Below, one piece after another: positions 8,100 to 16,499 of a stretch of DNA of 25,611 nt. The number at the start of each line of letters is the position of its first letter. Within the stretch, counting starts at the first letter, position 1. The notes under the pieces are model-generated. The model worked only from the letters and a program-made list of their open reading frames with translations, was not told where the DNA came from and made no database searches. Where the stretch lies: positions 1 to 25,611 of the forward strand of contig JAZTXR010000073.1 in NCBI GenBank assembly GCA_045636545.1, read 5' to 3'. A program made the translations under genes and the position numbers. The stretch is from HGM04593 sp045636545 (lineage in GTDB: Bacteria; Bacteroidota; Bacteroidia; Bacteroidales; Bacteroidaceae).

Positions 8100-9677
8100 T
8101 TAAAATTCACTTGTAAAATGGAAACGTATCGACTTGAAATCGTTCTGTGCCATCTGCAGCACATATCCGCTGTCGGCAAGGAACACGTCACGCCCCTCAA
8201 TATCCTTTGCCATGTACTGGTATTTGCGTTTCTTGAATGCCTCGAGCTCGGCAGCATCGTCGCTCTCAATCCAGCAGGCCTTGTAGAGGCTCACAGGCTC
8301 CCAACGGCACTTTGCGTTATACTCGTTCTCAAGACGGTACTGGATAACCTCGAACTGCAACTGACCGACCGTACCGATGAGCTTGCGACCGTTATGCTGG
8401 TTCACGAACAGCTGTGCTACACCCTCACCCATAAGCTGGTCGATACCCTTCGCAAGCTGTTTTGTCTTCATAGGGTCGGCATTCTCAATGTATTTGAACA
8501 TCTCGGGAGAGAAGCTCGGCAGTCCCTTGAAGTGAAGGATTTCACCTTCGGTGAGCGTGTCACCAATCTTGAAGTTGCCGGTATCGGGCAGACCGATGAT
8601 ATCGCCGGGATAGGCCTCCTCGACCGTACTCTTGCGCTGCGCCATGAACTGTGTGGGTGAAGAGAAACGCAACTCCTTGCCAAGACGTATGTGACGATAA
8701 GGAGTATTGCGCACGAACTTGCCCGAACATATTTTGCAGAACGCCACACAAGAGCGGTGATTGGGGTCGATGTTTGCCGTTATCTTGAATATGAAGCCAG
8801 TGAACTTTGAATCCTCGGGGTTCACCACGCGCTCCAGAGCCTGCACGGGACGTGGACTTGGGGCAATCTTCACAAAGCAGTCAAGCAGTTCCTGGACACC
8901 GAAGTTGTTCAATGCCGAACCGAAGAACACCGGCGCCACCTTTGCATCGAGATACTCCCGAACATCAAACTCGGGATAAACGCCCTCGACCAGCTCAAGG
9001 TCACTGCGTAATTTGAATGCCAAATCCTCGCCGATGTTCCTGTCAAGTTCCTCGCTGTCTATATCAACCTCAACCTTCTCGGTCACACGCTGCTTGTTGG
9101 GTGTGAAGAGGTCAAGTTTCTGCTCATATATGTTATATACACCCTTGAAGCGTGCACCCTGGTCTATCGGCCAACTGAGCGGTCGCACAGCAATCTGCAG
9201 CTCGGTCTCAAGTTCGTCGAGCAGTTCAAAGGGGTCGCGGCCTTCGCGGTCCATCTTGTTCACATATACAATCACCGGAGTGTTGCGCATGCGGCACACC
9301 GACATCAGTTTGCGGGTCTGCGTCTCCACACCCTTGGCACTGTCCACCACTATGATAACGCTGTCTACGGCTGTGAGGGTACGGAATGTATCCTCGGCAA
9401 AATCCTGGTGACCCGGAGTATCAAGGATGTTTATCTTGTACCCGTTATAGTCAAACTCCATCACCGATGTAGTCACCGAAATACCACGCTGTTTCTCAAT
9501 CTCCATCCAGTCGGATGTTGCAGTCTTCTTTATCTTGTTGGACTTCACGGCACCGGCAACCTGAATCTGACCACCGAAAAGCAGAAGCTTCTCGGTCAAT
9601 GTTGTCTTGCCGGCATCGGGGTGCGAAATAATCGCAAACGTTCTTCTGCGGCCAATCTCTTCCTGTATATTACTCAT
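8100..9677 (-). CDS. prfC: Peptide chain release factor 3
   Basis: A cytoplasmic GTPase that removes RF1/RF2 from the ribosome after termination. Length 525 aa, close to the E. coli protein (about 529). G-domain motifs: SHPDAGKTTLTEK (18-30), the switch region with RGISVTTS (64-71), DTPGHQDF (86-93) and NKMDRE (140-145). The later part contains the RF3-specific region PDTGNFKIGDTLTEG, and FSPEMFKYIE in domain III. The order IPxFSPE and VGQLQFEV supports RF3 rather than EF-G. The start is ATG at 9677, 21 bp after the DUF4924 stop. Confidence 0.96.
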   Translation of the reverse strand: MSNIQEEIGRRRTFAIISHPDAGKTTLTEKLLLFGGQIQVAGAVKSNKIKKTATSDWMEIEKQRGISVTTSVMEFDYNGYKINILDTPGHQDFAEDTFRTLTAVDSVIIVVDSAKGVETQTRKLMSVCRMRNTPVIVYVNKMDREGRDPFELLDELETELQIAVRPLSWPIDQGARFKGVYNIYEQKLDLFTPNKQRVTEKVEVDIDSEELDRNIGEDLAFKLRSDLELVEGVYPEFDVREYLDAKVAPVFFGSALNNFGVQELLDCFVKIAPSPRPVQALERVVNPEDSKFTGFIFKITANIDPNHRSCVAFCKICSGKFVRNTPYRHIRLGKELRFSSPTQFMAQRKSTVEEAYPGDIIGLPDTGNFKIGDTLTEGEILHFKGLPSFSPEMFKYIENADPMKTKQLAKGIDQLMGEGVAQLFVNQHNGRKLIGTVGQLQFEVIQYRLENEYNAKCRWEPVSLYKACWIESDDAAELEAFKKRKYQYMAKDIEGRDVFLADSGYVLQMAQNDFKSIRFHFTSEF

Positions 9678-9698
9678 TCCAATTATATATTTCGTGTT

Positions 9699-10253
9699 TT
9701 ATTCTTCGCTCTCAAGGTCAAGCTTCCCCTCCTCATCCTCCTTGAAGTAGAGTGAAAGCATTGATACGAATTTGCTTATCTCGGCTGTTGCCTTCAGTGT
9801 CTCCTCGTTCATAGCCCGCCCCTGCAGTTTCATCATCCACACCATGTAGAGTGCATCGAAGCAGTTCTCGAGCTCATTCTTCCCGCGCCCGTCACTCTTT
9901 GTCCTGAACTCCACCACAAAAGGCAAGGCCTTGTAATAGGCCGCCGAGTAGAACGGCACCTTTGGTGAACGCAACAGGCGGCCGTGCAGGTCGGACAGAT
10001 TTATTATCACGTTCCTGTTTATCTGCAAGTGTCCCTTCTCCTTCACCCCCTCCTGGTGCATCATGTCAATGAGGTCGGCATACCACTGCAACAGCTCGCC
10101 CGACTCTTCATCGGGCAAGGCATACGGCTCCACAATATTGGTTTTCACTTTGTCGAGCGACAAATCATTGGCACGGAGCAAGTCCTCCACCTGCCACATA
10201 TATAGCAGATACTCGGCTATATTCTTTTTTCTGAGTTCCCTTGAAACAAGCAA
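9699..10253 (-). CDS. DUF4924 family protein
   Basis: A 184-residue soluble, largely helical protein; function unknown. From memory, DUF4924 members begin with a residue pattern M-x-[IV]-x-x-x-L-x-x-x-NIAEYLLYMWQ, and this protein reads MLVSRELRKKNIAEYLLYMW, which is the basis for the call. No ATG lies at this point; the best start is the TTG at 10253, supported by that alignment of first residues. The tail is acidic (EDEEGKLDLESEE). There is no signal peptide or membrane segment. It sits between the LysE-type gene (28 bp upstream) and prfC in the same direction. Confidence 0.8.
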   Translation of the reverse strand: MLVSRELRKKNIAEYLLYMWQVEDLLRANDLSLDKVKTNIVEPYALPDEESGELLQWYADLIDMMHQEGVKEKGHLQINRNVIINLSDLHGRLLRSPKVPFYSAAYYKALPFVVEFRTKSDGRGKNELENCFDALYMVWMMKLQGRAMNEETLKATAEISKFVSMLSLYFKEDEEGKLDLESEE

Positions 10254-10281
10254 AACGATAAAATTTTAGTATCAGTTATTT

Positions 10282-10974
10282 TCAATGCAGCGACCAGACC
10301 CCGGTATAGATAAGAACCATTCCTATCAACGAACCAACCATCACAGCCGCACCTATTATGCGGTTTATCACCCTTATCCCATGCACATCGAAACGCGCCC
10401 TCAATTTGCTTACAACGTATGTGATGAAGAACCACCACAGCATTGCACCACCGAAGATGGAGAGATAGCCGAGGAACTGCATGAGCAATGACAGCTCGGG
10501 CAACATGAAGTTGAACGGTGTGAACAAGCCAAGGAACAGCAATATTATTGTGGGATTGGAGAGAGTTATGAAGAAACCCGTCACACCGTTCTGCAACAGA
10601 CTGCTCTTGTTGCGGCTCACGTTGCGCGTATTCTTTATCGGATTGGTGCGGAAAGTGTGCACACCGAAAAGGAACATTATTGCCGCGCCTATTATCTGAA
10701 TCCAGAACAGAGTGGTCTGGTTGTTTATTATATCATAGAGAAAAGAGAGACCATAACCCGTGAGCAAGGCATAGAGTATATCGCTGAAAGCAGCTCCTGT
10801 GCCCGTGACAAAGCCATACGCACGACCCTTGTTCAAGGTGCGCTGCACACACAGCACCCCCACAGGCCCCATTGGAGCAGAAGCCACAATACCAATGACC
10901 ATACCCTTGAGAATAATCTCAAGAACTGAAATCTGTGACACAAGTTGCTGAAACAGTTCGTTTATTTCATTCAT
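10282..10974 (-). CDS. LysE/RhtB-family amino-acid exporter
   Basis: A 230-residue inner-membrane protein with about six hydrophobic segments. The LysE family signature is near the first helix: GIVASAPMGPVGVLCVQRTLNKGRAYGFVTGTGAAFSD, with PMGPVG and the G-x-G-A-A motif. A later segment has the family pattern FFITLSNPTIILLFLGLF. Such proteins export amino acids or similar small molecules; the substrate cannot be told. A cytosolic loop of about 30 residues (FRTNPIKNTRNVSRNKSS) separates the halves. The start is ATG at 10974. The 120-bp gap before it contains a CAACTTTG sequence at 10979-10986 (minus) that could be a weak internal promoter. Confidence 0.88.
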   Translation of the reverse strand: MNEINELFQQLVSQISVLEIILKGMVIGIVASAPMGPVGVLCVQRTLNKGRAYGFVTGTGAAFSDILYALLTGYGLSFLYDIINNQTTLFWIQIIGAAIMFLFGVHTFRTNPIKNTRNVSRNKSSLLQNGVTGFFITLSNPTIILLFLGLFTPFNFMLPELSLLMQFLGYLSIFGGAMLWWFFITYVVSKLRARFDVHGIRVINRIIGAAVMVGSLIGMVLIYTGVWSLH

Positions 10975-11094
10975 AATGCAAAGTTGTCACTTTTTTATTG
11001 AAAAAACATACTTTGTTGCCGTTTTTTTTCAAGGCCACATCAAAAAAACACCCTTTTCATCAAAAGAAAAACCACAATGCCGACAACCACCACA

Positions 11095-11649
11095 TCAATG
11101 CAGCACCTCCACGTCTTTCTGCGACGATTTTGCGGCACGTCCCAGTTTCAGCGAAACCACAAGGTCAAGGATTCCCGAAAGCACGACCACCGCTCCAAAA
11201 GCCACCGACAACACTTTCATCGGGCGCAACGGGGAGTTGAAGAGAAGCACACCGCCGGCTATGAGCAGAAGCGGCACAAGCAGTGTCCACCCCGAAAGGG
11301 CAAAGCTGCGGCGAGCCACAAAGAACATCACAATCTGGAACACTGCAAAAAGCATCGACACAACAGCAAAGACCCTCACGATAAGCGTCTCGAACCCCGC
11401 GGGCGCAACCATCAGCCAAAGGCCGAAAGCCATACTGCCCACATCAATGGTCGAGACAAGCACCTTTGAGAACGCTCCGTTCCTGACCTTTGATAGAGCG
11501 ACCTGTACAATTGAGACAAATGCGGGCAAGAAGAAAGCCACACCCACAATCCTTATGAACACATTGGCCACACTCTCACTCCAGAACATAAGCAGAACGC
11601 CGGCCAGCATAATGACAACACTGCGAACAACACCAGTACCCATAATCAT
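11095..11649 (-). CDS. DUF308/HdeD-like membrane protein
   Basis: A protein of 184-187 residues with about six short hydrophobic segments arranged as repeated two-helix units (for example VVIMLAGVLLMF, LLVPLLLIAGGVLLF, VLSVAFGAVVVLSGILDLVVS). This is the pattern of the HdeD/DUF308 family. HdeD has been linked to acid resistance in E. coli; that role is not established here. I chose the ATG at 11649. A TTG at 11658 would overlap the phosphopantetheinyl-transferase stop (TTGA) and add three residues, and an ATG at 11643 would remove two. The tail is charged and cytosolic (GRAAKSSQKDVEVLH). It is followed by a 120-bp gap before the LysE-type gene. Confidence 0.78.
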   Translation of the reverse strand: MIMGTGVVRSVVIMLAGVLLMFWSESVANVFIRIVGVAFFLPAFVSIVQVALSKVRNGAFSKVLVSTIDVGSMAFGLWLMVAPAGFETLIVRVFAVVSMLFAVFQIVMFFVARRSFALSGWTLLVPLLLIAGGVLLFNSPLRPMKVLSVAFGAVVVLSGILDLVVSLKLGRAAKSSQKDVEVLH

Positions 11650-11654
11650 ATCAC

Positions 11655-12299
11655 TCAAGAATTACACCGTTTGCGGCACAGTACCACAAGCAAATCATCA
11701 TAAAAAGAATAATCGGCAACGTACAATAGTTCACCCGCATAATCCAAACCGACCAAAGAAAGAGCAAAGCGCCCACTCTCCTCTACTGCGGGGCACTCTA
11801 CCGAAATATTCTCCTTGAAATTCCCGCCCAAGTCACCCACAATCTTGTAAAGCGCCTCCTTGGCACACCAGTCGACAAGAGCCGCGCGGTTCCTCTCGGC
11901 AGGCGGCAACGCATCAAGCGCCCCCTGCGGCATAAAACGCCTTGAAGCAGAGAGGACATTACGCGAAACAAGTTCCACATCCACGCCAACCTCACACTCC
12001 TGCGAAAAGGCAATCACGGCATACCCGTCCGTGTGGGATATACTCAAATAGCCGCCGGCGCCCTCCAAAGACGGTTTGCCGGCATCATCATATACAATTT
12101 GCGCCTGCCCGCCAAACTGCCGGGCCACTAAAGCGCGCACCGCCAACCATTCAGCACATCGCTTCCCCGACGGGAACATCGCCCTTGCATACGCAGCACT
12201 CTCCTCGTCAACAAGCAACGCAAGCTCATCGACAGTCTCGGTGATTTTCCACACCCGGACATCGGCACCGCCCAAGTTGTACAGCCCCGCCAACGGCAT
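11655..12299 (-). CDS. 4'-phosphopantetheinyl transferase superfamily protein
   Basis: Would move the phosphopantetheine arm from CoA to a conserved Ser of an acyl or peptidyl carrier protein. The 214-residue length and paired-domain layout fit the Sfp/AcpT group rather than the short AcpS. Motifs: SISHT (86-90), GVDVE (105-109, Mg-binding acids) and WCAKEALYK (144-152, catalytic Glu/Lys). The frame is open up to 12413, but the ATG at 12299 shares one base with the gldE stop (TGATG), giving the natural start. No carrier protein or synthase lies nearby, so it may act on the fatty-acid ACP or on a distant pathway. The adjacency to gldE may be conserved in the order; I recall this but cannot check it. 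Confidence 0.9.
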   Translation of the reverse strand: MPLAGLYNLGGADVRVWKITETVDELALLVDEESAAYARAMFPSGKRCAEWLAVRALVARQFGGQAQIVYDDAGKPSLEGAGGYLSISHTDGYAVIAFSQECEVGVDVELVSRNVLSASRRFMPQGALDALPPAERNRAALVDWCAKEALYKIVGDLGGNFKENISVECPAVEESGRFALSLVGLDYAGELLYVADYSFYDDLLVVLCRKRCNS

Positions 12300-13669
12300 C
12301 ACTCGGTCTCCTCTTCTTCGAGCGTTCCAACGATTGCAGAAGGCAGCACAGCCTTTATCCTGGCAATCCTGTGTTTCTCTTTCTGGACCACCTCGAACGA
12401 GACGTTGTTGCACACTATCACCTCGTTGAGTACAGGAAACTCACCTTTCACCTCAAGCAACAGACCTGCAAGGGTGTCCGCTTCGCCCGAAAACTCCTCA
12501 AACTCCTCGCTGTCCAATGCCGTAATCTTGTAGAAATCGGTGAGCGTGGTACGGCCGTCGAACAGATATGTATGCTCATCAACCTTTTCAAATGAAGAAT
12601 CGGGCTCGTCGAACTCGTCGTTTATTTCGCCCACAATCTCCTCAATGATGTCCTCGAGCGTAATGAGACCCGACACGCCGCCGAACTCATCGACCACCAC
12701 AGCCATGTGCACCTTCACCGTCTGGAAATCGCACAGCAAGTCATCTATCTTCTTTGTCTCGGGCACGAAGAACGGCTGACGAATCAAAGACTGCCAGCGG
12801 AAGTTCTCTCCACGGTTAAGATGAGGAATCAAATCCTTTATATATAATATACCACGTATATCATCCTGTGTCTTACCATGCACGGGGATACGCGAATAGG
12901 CATTCTCGGCAGCACATTTCAGCACCTCGGAATAGGGAGCCCGCAAGTCGAGCATAACCATATCGAGGCGCGAGGTCATAATATTCTTCACCGTCTCATC
13001 ACCGAACCTGATTATACCCTCGAGCATATTCTTCTGTTCACCAATCTCCTTTGTATCAGTAAGTTCAAGCGCCTGCTCAAGCTCATCGACCGAAAGCATA
13101 CGGTTCTTCTTCGACACAATGCGCTGAGCAAACACAGTCGAACGCACCAAAAGCCTTGAGAGAGGCGAAAGCACACGCGAGAGCAGATAGAAGCCGCCCG
13201 AGGCAAACCGCGCCATCTTCACGACATTGCTCTTTGAGTATATTTTGGGCATCACCTCGCCAAAAAGCAGCAACAGGAACGTCAACAGCACCGTCATCAA
13301 AAGGAACTGCAGCCACTCTGCCCCGGGAGCAAAGTGCAGCACATTCATAAAGAAGAAGTTGAGCAACACAACCACACCCACATTTACAAAATCGTTGACT
13401 ATCAGAATGGTAGCCAACAATTTCTCGGGTTCACGCAACAATTCGATGACACGTCTGTCCCTGGCCGACTTGCTCTCGGCCATCTCATTGAGGTTCTCAC
13501 GGGTCAACGAAAAGAACGCAATTTCAGAGCCCGAAGCGAATGCCGAGCCCAACAGCAGCAACGCTGCGACACAAGCTGCAACCACGGCAGCCAACGACGG
13601 CATTGTCAGATAGACACCGGTCGACGACTGCACCGCAGCCTGCATAAAAGCAGTCAAAAATATATCCAA
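12299..13669 (-). CDS. gldE: GldE-like CNNM/CBS/CorC-domain membrane protein
   Basis: A 456-residue inner-membrane protein. An N-terminal CNNM (DUF21) region has about four hydrophobic segments (about 25-170, with GSEIAFFSLTRENLNEM and FGEVMPKIYSK). A CBS pair follows (about 215-345, with MTSRLDMVMLDL and VVVDEFGGVSGLITLEDIIEEIVGEI), then a C-terminal CorC/HlyC transporter-associated domain. This is the layout of hemolysin-like ion-transport proteins. In Bacteroidetes, the copy next to ssb is the gliding-motility protein GldE. No gldD follows. The frame opens with a TTG at 13669 (MDIFL...); the first ATG is at 13645, so the start is uncertain. It begins 15 bp after ssb. Confidence 0.88.
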   Translation of the reverse strand: MDIFLTAFMQAAVQSSTGVYLTMPSLAAVVAACVAALLLLGSAFASGSEIAFFSLTRENLNEMAESKSARDRRVIELLREPEKLLATILIVNDFVNVGVVVLLNFFFMNVLHFAPGAEWLQFLLMTVLLTFLLLLFGEVMPKIYSKSNVVKMARFASGGFYLLSRVLSPLSRLLVRSTVFAQRIVSKKNRMLSVDELEQALELTDTKEIGEQKNMLEGIIRFGDETVKNIMTSRLDMVMLDLRAPYSEVLKCAAENAYSRIPVHGKTQDDIRGILYIKDLIPHLNRGENFRWQSLIRQPFFVPETKKIDDLLCDFQTVKVHMAVVVDEFGGVSGLITLEDIIEEIVGEINDEFDEPDSSFEKVDEHTYLFDGRTTLTDFYKITALDSEEFEEFSGEADTLAGLLLEVKGEFPVLNEVIVCNNVSFEVVQKEKHRIARIKAVLPSAIVGTLEEEETE

Positions 13670-13684
13670 AACCTGAAATTTAAA

Positions 13685-14071
13685 TTAAAAACCATTTCCC
13701 TGAGCAGGGGCATCCTGAACAGGAGCCGCACCGGCAGCTCTCGATGAGAGCATATCCATCGCCTCGGCAAGAATCTCGGTCCTGTATCGGCGTATGCCGT
13801 TCTGGTCCTCGTACGTATTTGTCCTTATCTTGCCTTCGATATATATGCGGTCGCCCTTGTGCACATATTTCTCGGCCACCTCGGCCAAGCCGCCCCACAG
13901 CACAATATTGTGCCATTCTGTGCGCTCGGGGACAGATGTCCCGTTCTGCAATGTATATCCACGCTCGGTCGTTGCCAGAACCATATTCGCAACAACCACA
14001 TTACGGTCAAGGTGACGCACATCGGGTTCCTTGCCCACATTACCTATTAATATAACTTTGTTTACCGACAT
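13685..14071 (-). CDS. ssb: Single-stranded DNA-binding protein
   Basis: Binds and protects ssDNA during replication, repair and recombination. The OB fold is complete (about 1-105): MSVNKVILIGNVGKEPDVRH, TEWHNIVLWG, KGDRIYIEGKIRT and YRTEILAEAMDML. After it there is only a linker of about 20 residues, ending ...DAPAQGNGF. Most bacterial SSBs end in an acidic tip such as DDIPF or DDLPF that docks partner proteins; here only the last Phe remains and the acidic residues are missing. At 128 aa it is shorter than typical Bacteroides copies. The start is ATG at 14071, 19 nt after the predicted transcription start. It is the first gene of the long minus-strand run. Confidence 0.94.
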   Translation of the reverse strand: MSVNKVILIGNVGKEPDVRHLDRNVVVANMVLATTERGYTLQNGTSVPERTEWHNIVLWGGLAEVAEKYVHKGDRIYIEGKIRTNTYEDQNGIRRYRTEILAEAMDMLSSRAAGAAPVQDAPAQGNGF

Positions 14072-14096
14072 AGTACATTATAATTATTTACAATTG

Positions 14097-14128
14097 CAAA
14101 AGTACAAAAAATAGAGAGCCGTTTCAAA
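14097..14128 (-). promoter_or_regulatory. Promoter of the ssb-fmt gene run
   Basis: On the minus strand: TTTG (14125-14128), exactly 20 nt, TACTTTTG (14097-14104). Both boxes match the Bacteroidetes primary-sigma consensus TTTG-N19-21-TAnnTTTG without a mismatch. Transcription should start near 14090, giving a leader of about 19 nt to the ssb ATG. Confidence 0.75.
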
Positions 14129-14257
14129 TATTGAAGATGGTATTTACCCCACTCCCCCCAAAAAAGCAAAAAGACAGGCAAAAAAAGCAAAGACAAAGCC
14201 ATATTTAACTATAGAAAAGCCAAAATATTAGGTTTTGTCAAAAAAAAACTTTATAAA

Positions 14258-14289
14258 TTTCGGTAAAAGCAAAAAATGATATATATTTG
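14258..14289 (+). promoter_or_regulatory. Promoter of the HU-family gene
   Basis: TTTC (14258-14261), 20 nt, TATATTTG (14282-14289). The -7 box is perfect and the -33 box has one mismatch. The predicted start near 14296 leaves a leader of about 44 nt. The 268-bp region between ssb and this gene holds two outward-facing promoters and very A-rich DNA between them. Confidence 0.65.
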
Positions 14290-14339
14290 TAACCCGAAAT
14301 AAAAAACGAGGCGTTGAATTTTAAAAAAACAGCAGAAAG

Positions 14340-14615
14340 ATGACAAAAGCAGAGATTGTTAACGAGATTGCAAAGAAGACGGGAATTGAGAAATCAGTAG
14401 TATTGACCACAGTGGAGTCATTCATGGAAGTTGTAAAGACTTCTTTGATTAATGAGGAGCCTGTGTACCTTCGTGGATTCGGTAGCTTCATCATCAAGCA
14501 CAGAGCAGAGAAGACCGCACGCGACATCCACAAGGAGAAGACAATCACCATCCCCGCACACAACATCCCGGCTTTCAAACCGGCAAAGACTTTCATGAAC
14601 GAGGTAAAAAAATAA
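14340..14615 (+). CDS. HU/IHF-family DNA-binding protein
   Basis: A histone-like protein of 91 residues, the normal size, that bends and packs DNA as a dimer. It begins MTKAEIVNEIAKKTGIEKS, and the dimerisation core leads to the signature RGFGSFIIKHRAEKTARD (about 45-62). The DNA-intercalating arm contains IPAHNIPAFKPAKTF, with the Pro that inserts between base pairs. HU and IHF subunits cannot be told apart here. It has its own promoter and is followed at 29 bp by a tiny basic gene, then a terminator. Confidence 0.95.
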   Translation: MTKAEIVNEIAKKTGIEKSVVLTTVESFMEVVKTSLINEEPVYLRGFGSFIIKHRAEKTARDIHKEKTITIPAHNIPAFKPAKTFMNEVKK

Positions 14616-14644
14616 GAGTGATTAATCAATAAAATTTTAAACTT

Positions 14645-14734
14645 ATGCCAAGCGGAAAGAAGAAAAAAAGACATAAGATGTCTACGCACAAGCGTAAAAA
14701 GAGACTGAGAAAGAACAGACACAAGAGCAAGTAA
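14645..14734 (+). CDS. AURKAIP1/COX24-domain small basic protein (29 aa)
   Basis: The frame encodes 29 residues starting MPSGKKKKRHKMSTHKRKKR, about 60% Lys/Arg. This is the pattern of the tiny Bacteroidetes proteins annotated with the AURKAIP1/COX24 domain. They are related to the mitochondrial ribosomal protein mS38 and, in actinobacteria, to bS22. The extreme basicity suggests binding to rRNA, so a ribosome role is likely by inference. It lies 29 bp after the HU-family gene, before a strong terminator, and upstream of the RNase G gene, so it probably shares the HU promoter. ATG and TAA are clear. Confidence 0.82.
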   Translation: MPSGKKKKRHKMSTHKRKKRLRKNRHKSK

Positions 14735-14752
14735 GTGAAAGTCTGTCAAAGC

Positions 14753-14801
14753 ACAAAAAACAAACTTGTAAGCATTGTACAGCCTCAAGTTTGTTTTTTG
14801 T
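14753..14801 (+). terminator. Terminator after the HU - small basic protein pair
   Basis: A 16-bp perfect stem (ACAAAAAACAAACTTG at 14753-14768 and its complement at 14786-14801) encloses a 17-nt loop. T-rich DNA (TTTT) follows. It begins 18 bp after the 29-residue gene. Confidence 0.75.
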
Positions 14802-14835
14802 TTTAGAAGTTGTTACCAAACCCTATTAAGGCAAC

Positions 14836-14863
14836 GCATCCCGCCTTGAAGTAAAGGGGATGC
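14836..14863 (+). promoter_or_regulatory. Hairpin in the RNase G leader
   Basis: GCATCCC (14836-14842) and GGGATGC (14857-14863) form a 7-bp stem. It is 21 bp before the GTG start of the RNase G gene and just after the upstream terminator. It has no T-run, so it is not a terminator. It could be a leader structure; E. coli RNase E controls its own mRNA through 5'-leader hairpins, but nothing shows that here. Confidence 0.3.
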
Positions 14864-14884
14864 ACAAAAAAAAACAACAGTATT

Positions 14885-16462
14885 GTGACAAGCGAACTAT
14901 TTGTAGACGTTCACTCCCAGGCAGTCTCCATTGCAATCACAGAAGAGAAGCAACTGGTAGAGTTCCAGAAGGAGGAACAGACAGAGACATTTTCGGTAGG
15001 CAACATCTATCACGGCCGCGTAAAGAAGATTATGCCCGGACTGAATGCCTGCTTTGTAGATGTCGGTTCCGAGAAGGAAGCATTCCTGCACTATACTGAT
15101 TTAGGCGCACAATTTTACTCTCTTCAGAAGTATCTGAAACAAATCACCAGCGACCGCAAGAAGAGTTTCCCCATCGCAAAGGCATCCATAATGCCCGAGA
15201 AAAAGAAGGAGGGCAACATCAGCGAAGCGCTGCAGACCGGCCAGGAGATTCTGGTGCAGATTACCAAGGAGCCTATCAACACCAAAGGACCCAGGCTCAC
15301 TTGCGAACTCTCGTTCGCCGGCCGCTTCATGATACTGATACCCTTTGAGGACAAGGTATCGGTGTCGTCAAAAATAAAGTCCCCCGAGGAGCGCACACGC
15401 CTCAAGCAGCTGCTGCAGAGCATAAAGCCAAAGAATTTCGGCATAATAGTACGCACGGCAGCCGAAGGCAAGAAAGTTGCCGAACTTGACAGCGAACTGC
15501 GTTCACTAACCAACAATTGGGAGTCACTCGTGGGCAAGGTGCAGAAGAGCACCAAACCGCCGACAATGGTGCATGAGGAGTCGGACAGGACCCTCGCACT
15601 GCTCCGCGACTTGTTCAACCCGTCGTATGAAAGCATACACGTCAACGACATCGAGGTCTACAAGCGCATAAGGGATTACGTATCGGTCATTGCACCCGAA
15701 AGCGTAGATATAATAAAACTGTACCGCGGCGAACTGCCCATTTTCGACCACTTTGGAATAACGAAACAGATAAAATCCTCATTCGGCAAAATCGTTTCGT
15801 TCAAAGGCGGCGCCTACCTGGTCATCGAGCACACCGAGGCACTGCACGTTGTTGACGTAAACAGCGGAAACAGGACACGCAACAACGCGAGCAGCCAAGA
15901 GGAAAATGCGCTCGAGGTAAACCTGGGAGCAGCCGACGAACTTGCCCGCCAGCTACGCCTGCGCGACATGGGCGGCATCATTGTGGTCGACTTCATAGAC
16001 TTGGACAAGGCCGAGAACCGTCAGAAGGTCTATGAAAGGATGACGGAGAACATGAGCCGCGACAGGGCAAAGCACAACATACTGCCCCTGAGCAAGTTCG
16101 GCCTCATGCAGATAACCCGCCAGCGTGTCCGCCCCGCAACATCCCTGCAGGTTGAGGAGTGCTGCCCCGTATGCCACGGAAAAGGCAAGATACAGCCATC
16201 GGTACTGTTTACCGATACACTTGAGAGTAAAATAGAGACCTTGGTAAAGACCACAGGAATCAAGCGTTTTAAATTACACGTGCATCCGTTCATCAATGCA
16301 TTCATCAAGAAGGGAATAATATCCCTCTACCGCAAATGGCAGATGAAGTACGGACTGGGAATCAGAGTCGTCCCCGACCAGAAGTTGACCTATCTTGAAT
16401 ACCATTTCTATGACAGGAACGGCAACGAGGTCGACATGAAAGAGACCACCGACATCAAGTAA
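14885..16462 (+). CDS. rng: Ribonuclease G/E family endoribonuclease
   Basis: A 525-residue endonuclease that matures 16S rRNA and starts mRNA decay. An N-terminal S1 domain (about 38-145) is split by a charged insert. The catalytic DNase I-like part has VVDVNSGN (Asp324) and VVDFIDLD (Asp369), the Mg-binding acids. The Zn-link CCPVCHGKG (426-434) supplies the paired Cys that bridge subunits. There is no long C-terminal degradosome scaffold, so the form is RNase G. The start is GTG at 14885 (MTSELFVDV, typical of the order); there is no ATG nearby. I found no good TAnnTTTG box in its leader, so transcription may leak through the upstream terminator or use an unseen promoter. Confidence 0.95.
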   Translation: MTSELFVDVHSQAVSIAITEEKQLVEFQKEEQTETFSVGNIYHGRVKKIMPGLNACFVDVGSEKEAFLHYTDLGAQFYSLQKYLKQITSDRKKSFPIAKASIMPEKKKEGNISEALQTGQEILVQITKEPINTKGPRLTCELSFAGRFMILIPFEDKVSVSSKIKSPEERTRLKQLLQSIKPKNFGIIVRTAAEGKKVAELDSELRSLTNNWESLVGKVQKSTKPPTMVHEESDRTLALLRDLFNPSYESIHVNDIEVYKRIRDYVSVIAPESVDIIKLYRGELPIFDHFGITKQIKSSFGKIVSFKGGAYLVIEHTEALHVVDVNSGNRTRNNASSQEENALEVNLGAADELARQLRLRDMGGIIVVDFIDLDKAENRQKVYERMTENMSRDRAKHNILPLSKFGLMQITRQRVRPATSLQVEECCPVCHGKGKIQPSVLFTDTLESKIETLVKTTGIKRFKLHVHPFINAFIKKGIISLYRKWQMKYGLGIRVVPDQKLTYLEYHFYDRNGNEVDMKETTDIK

Positions 16463-16499
16463 TTGGAACAGAAATTCAAGAGGCGGCAAAAGCCTCTTC

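Noticed and set aside
10976..11818. Plus-strand frame of 280 codons across the LysE/DUF308/PPTase region
   Set aside because: It spans three supported minus-strand genes and the gap between them, has Thr/Ser/Lys-biased composition, and has no domain.
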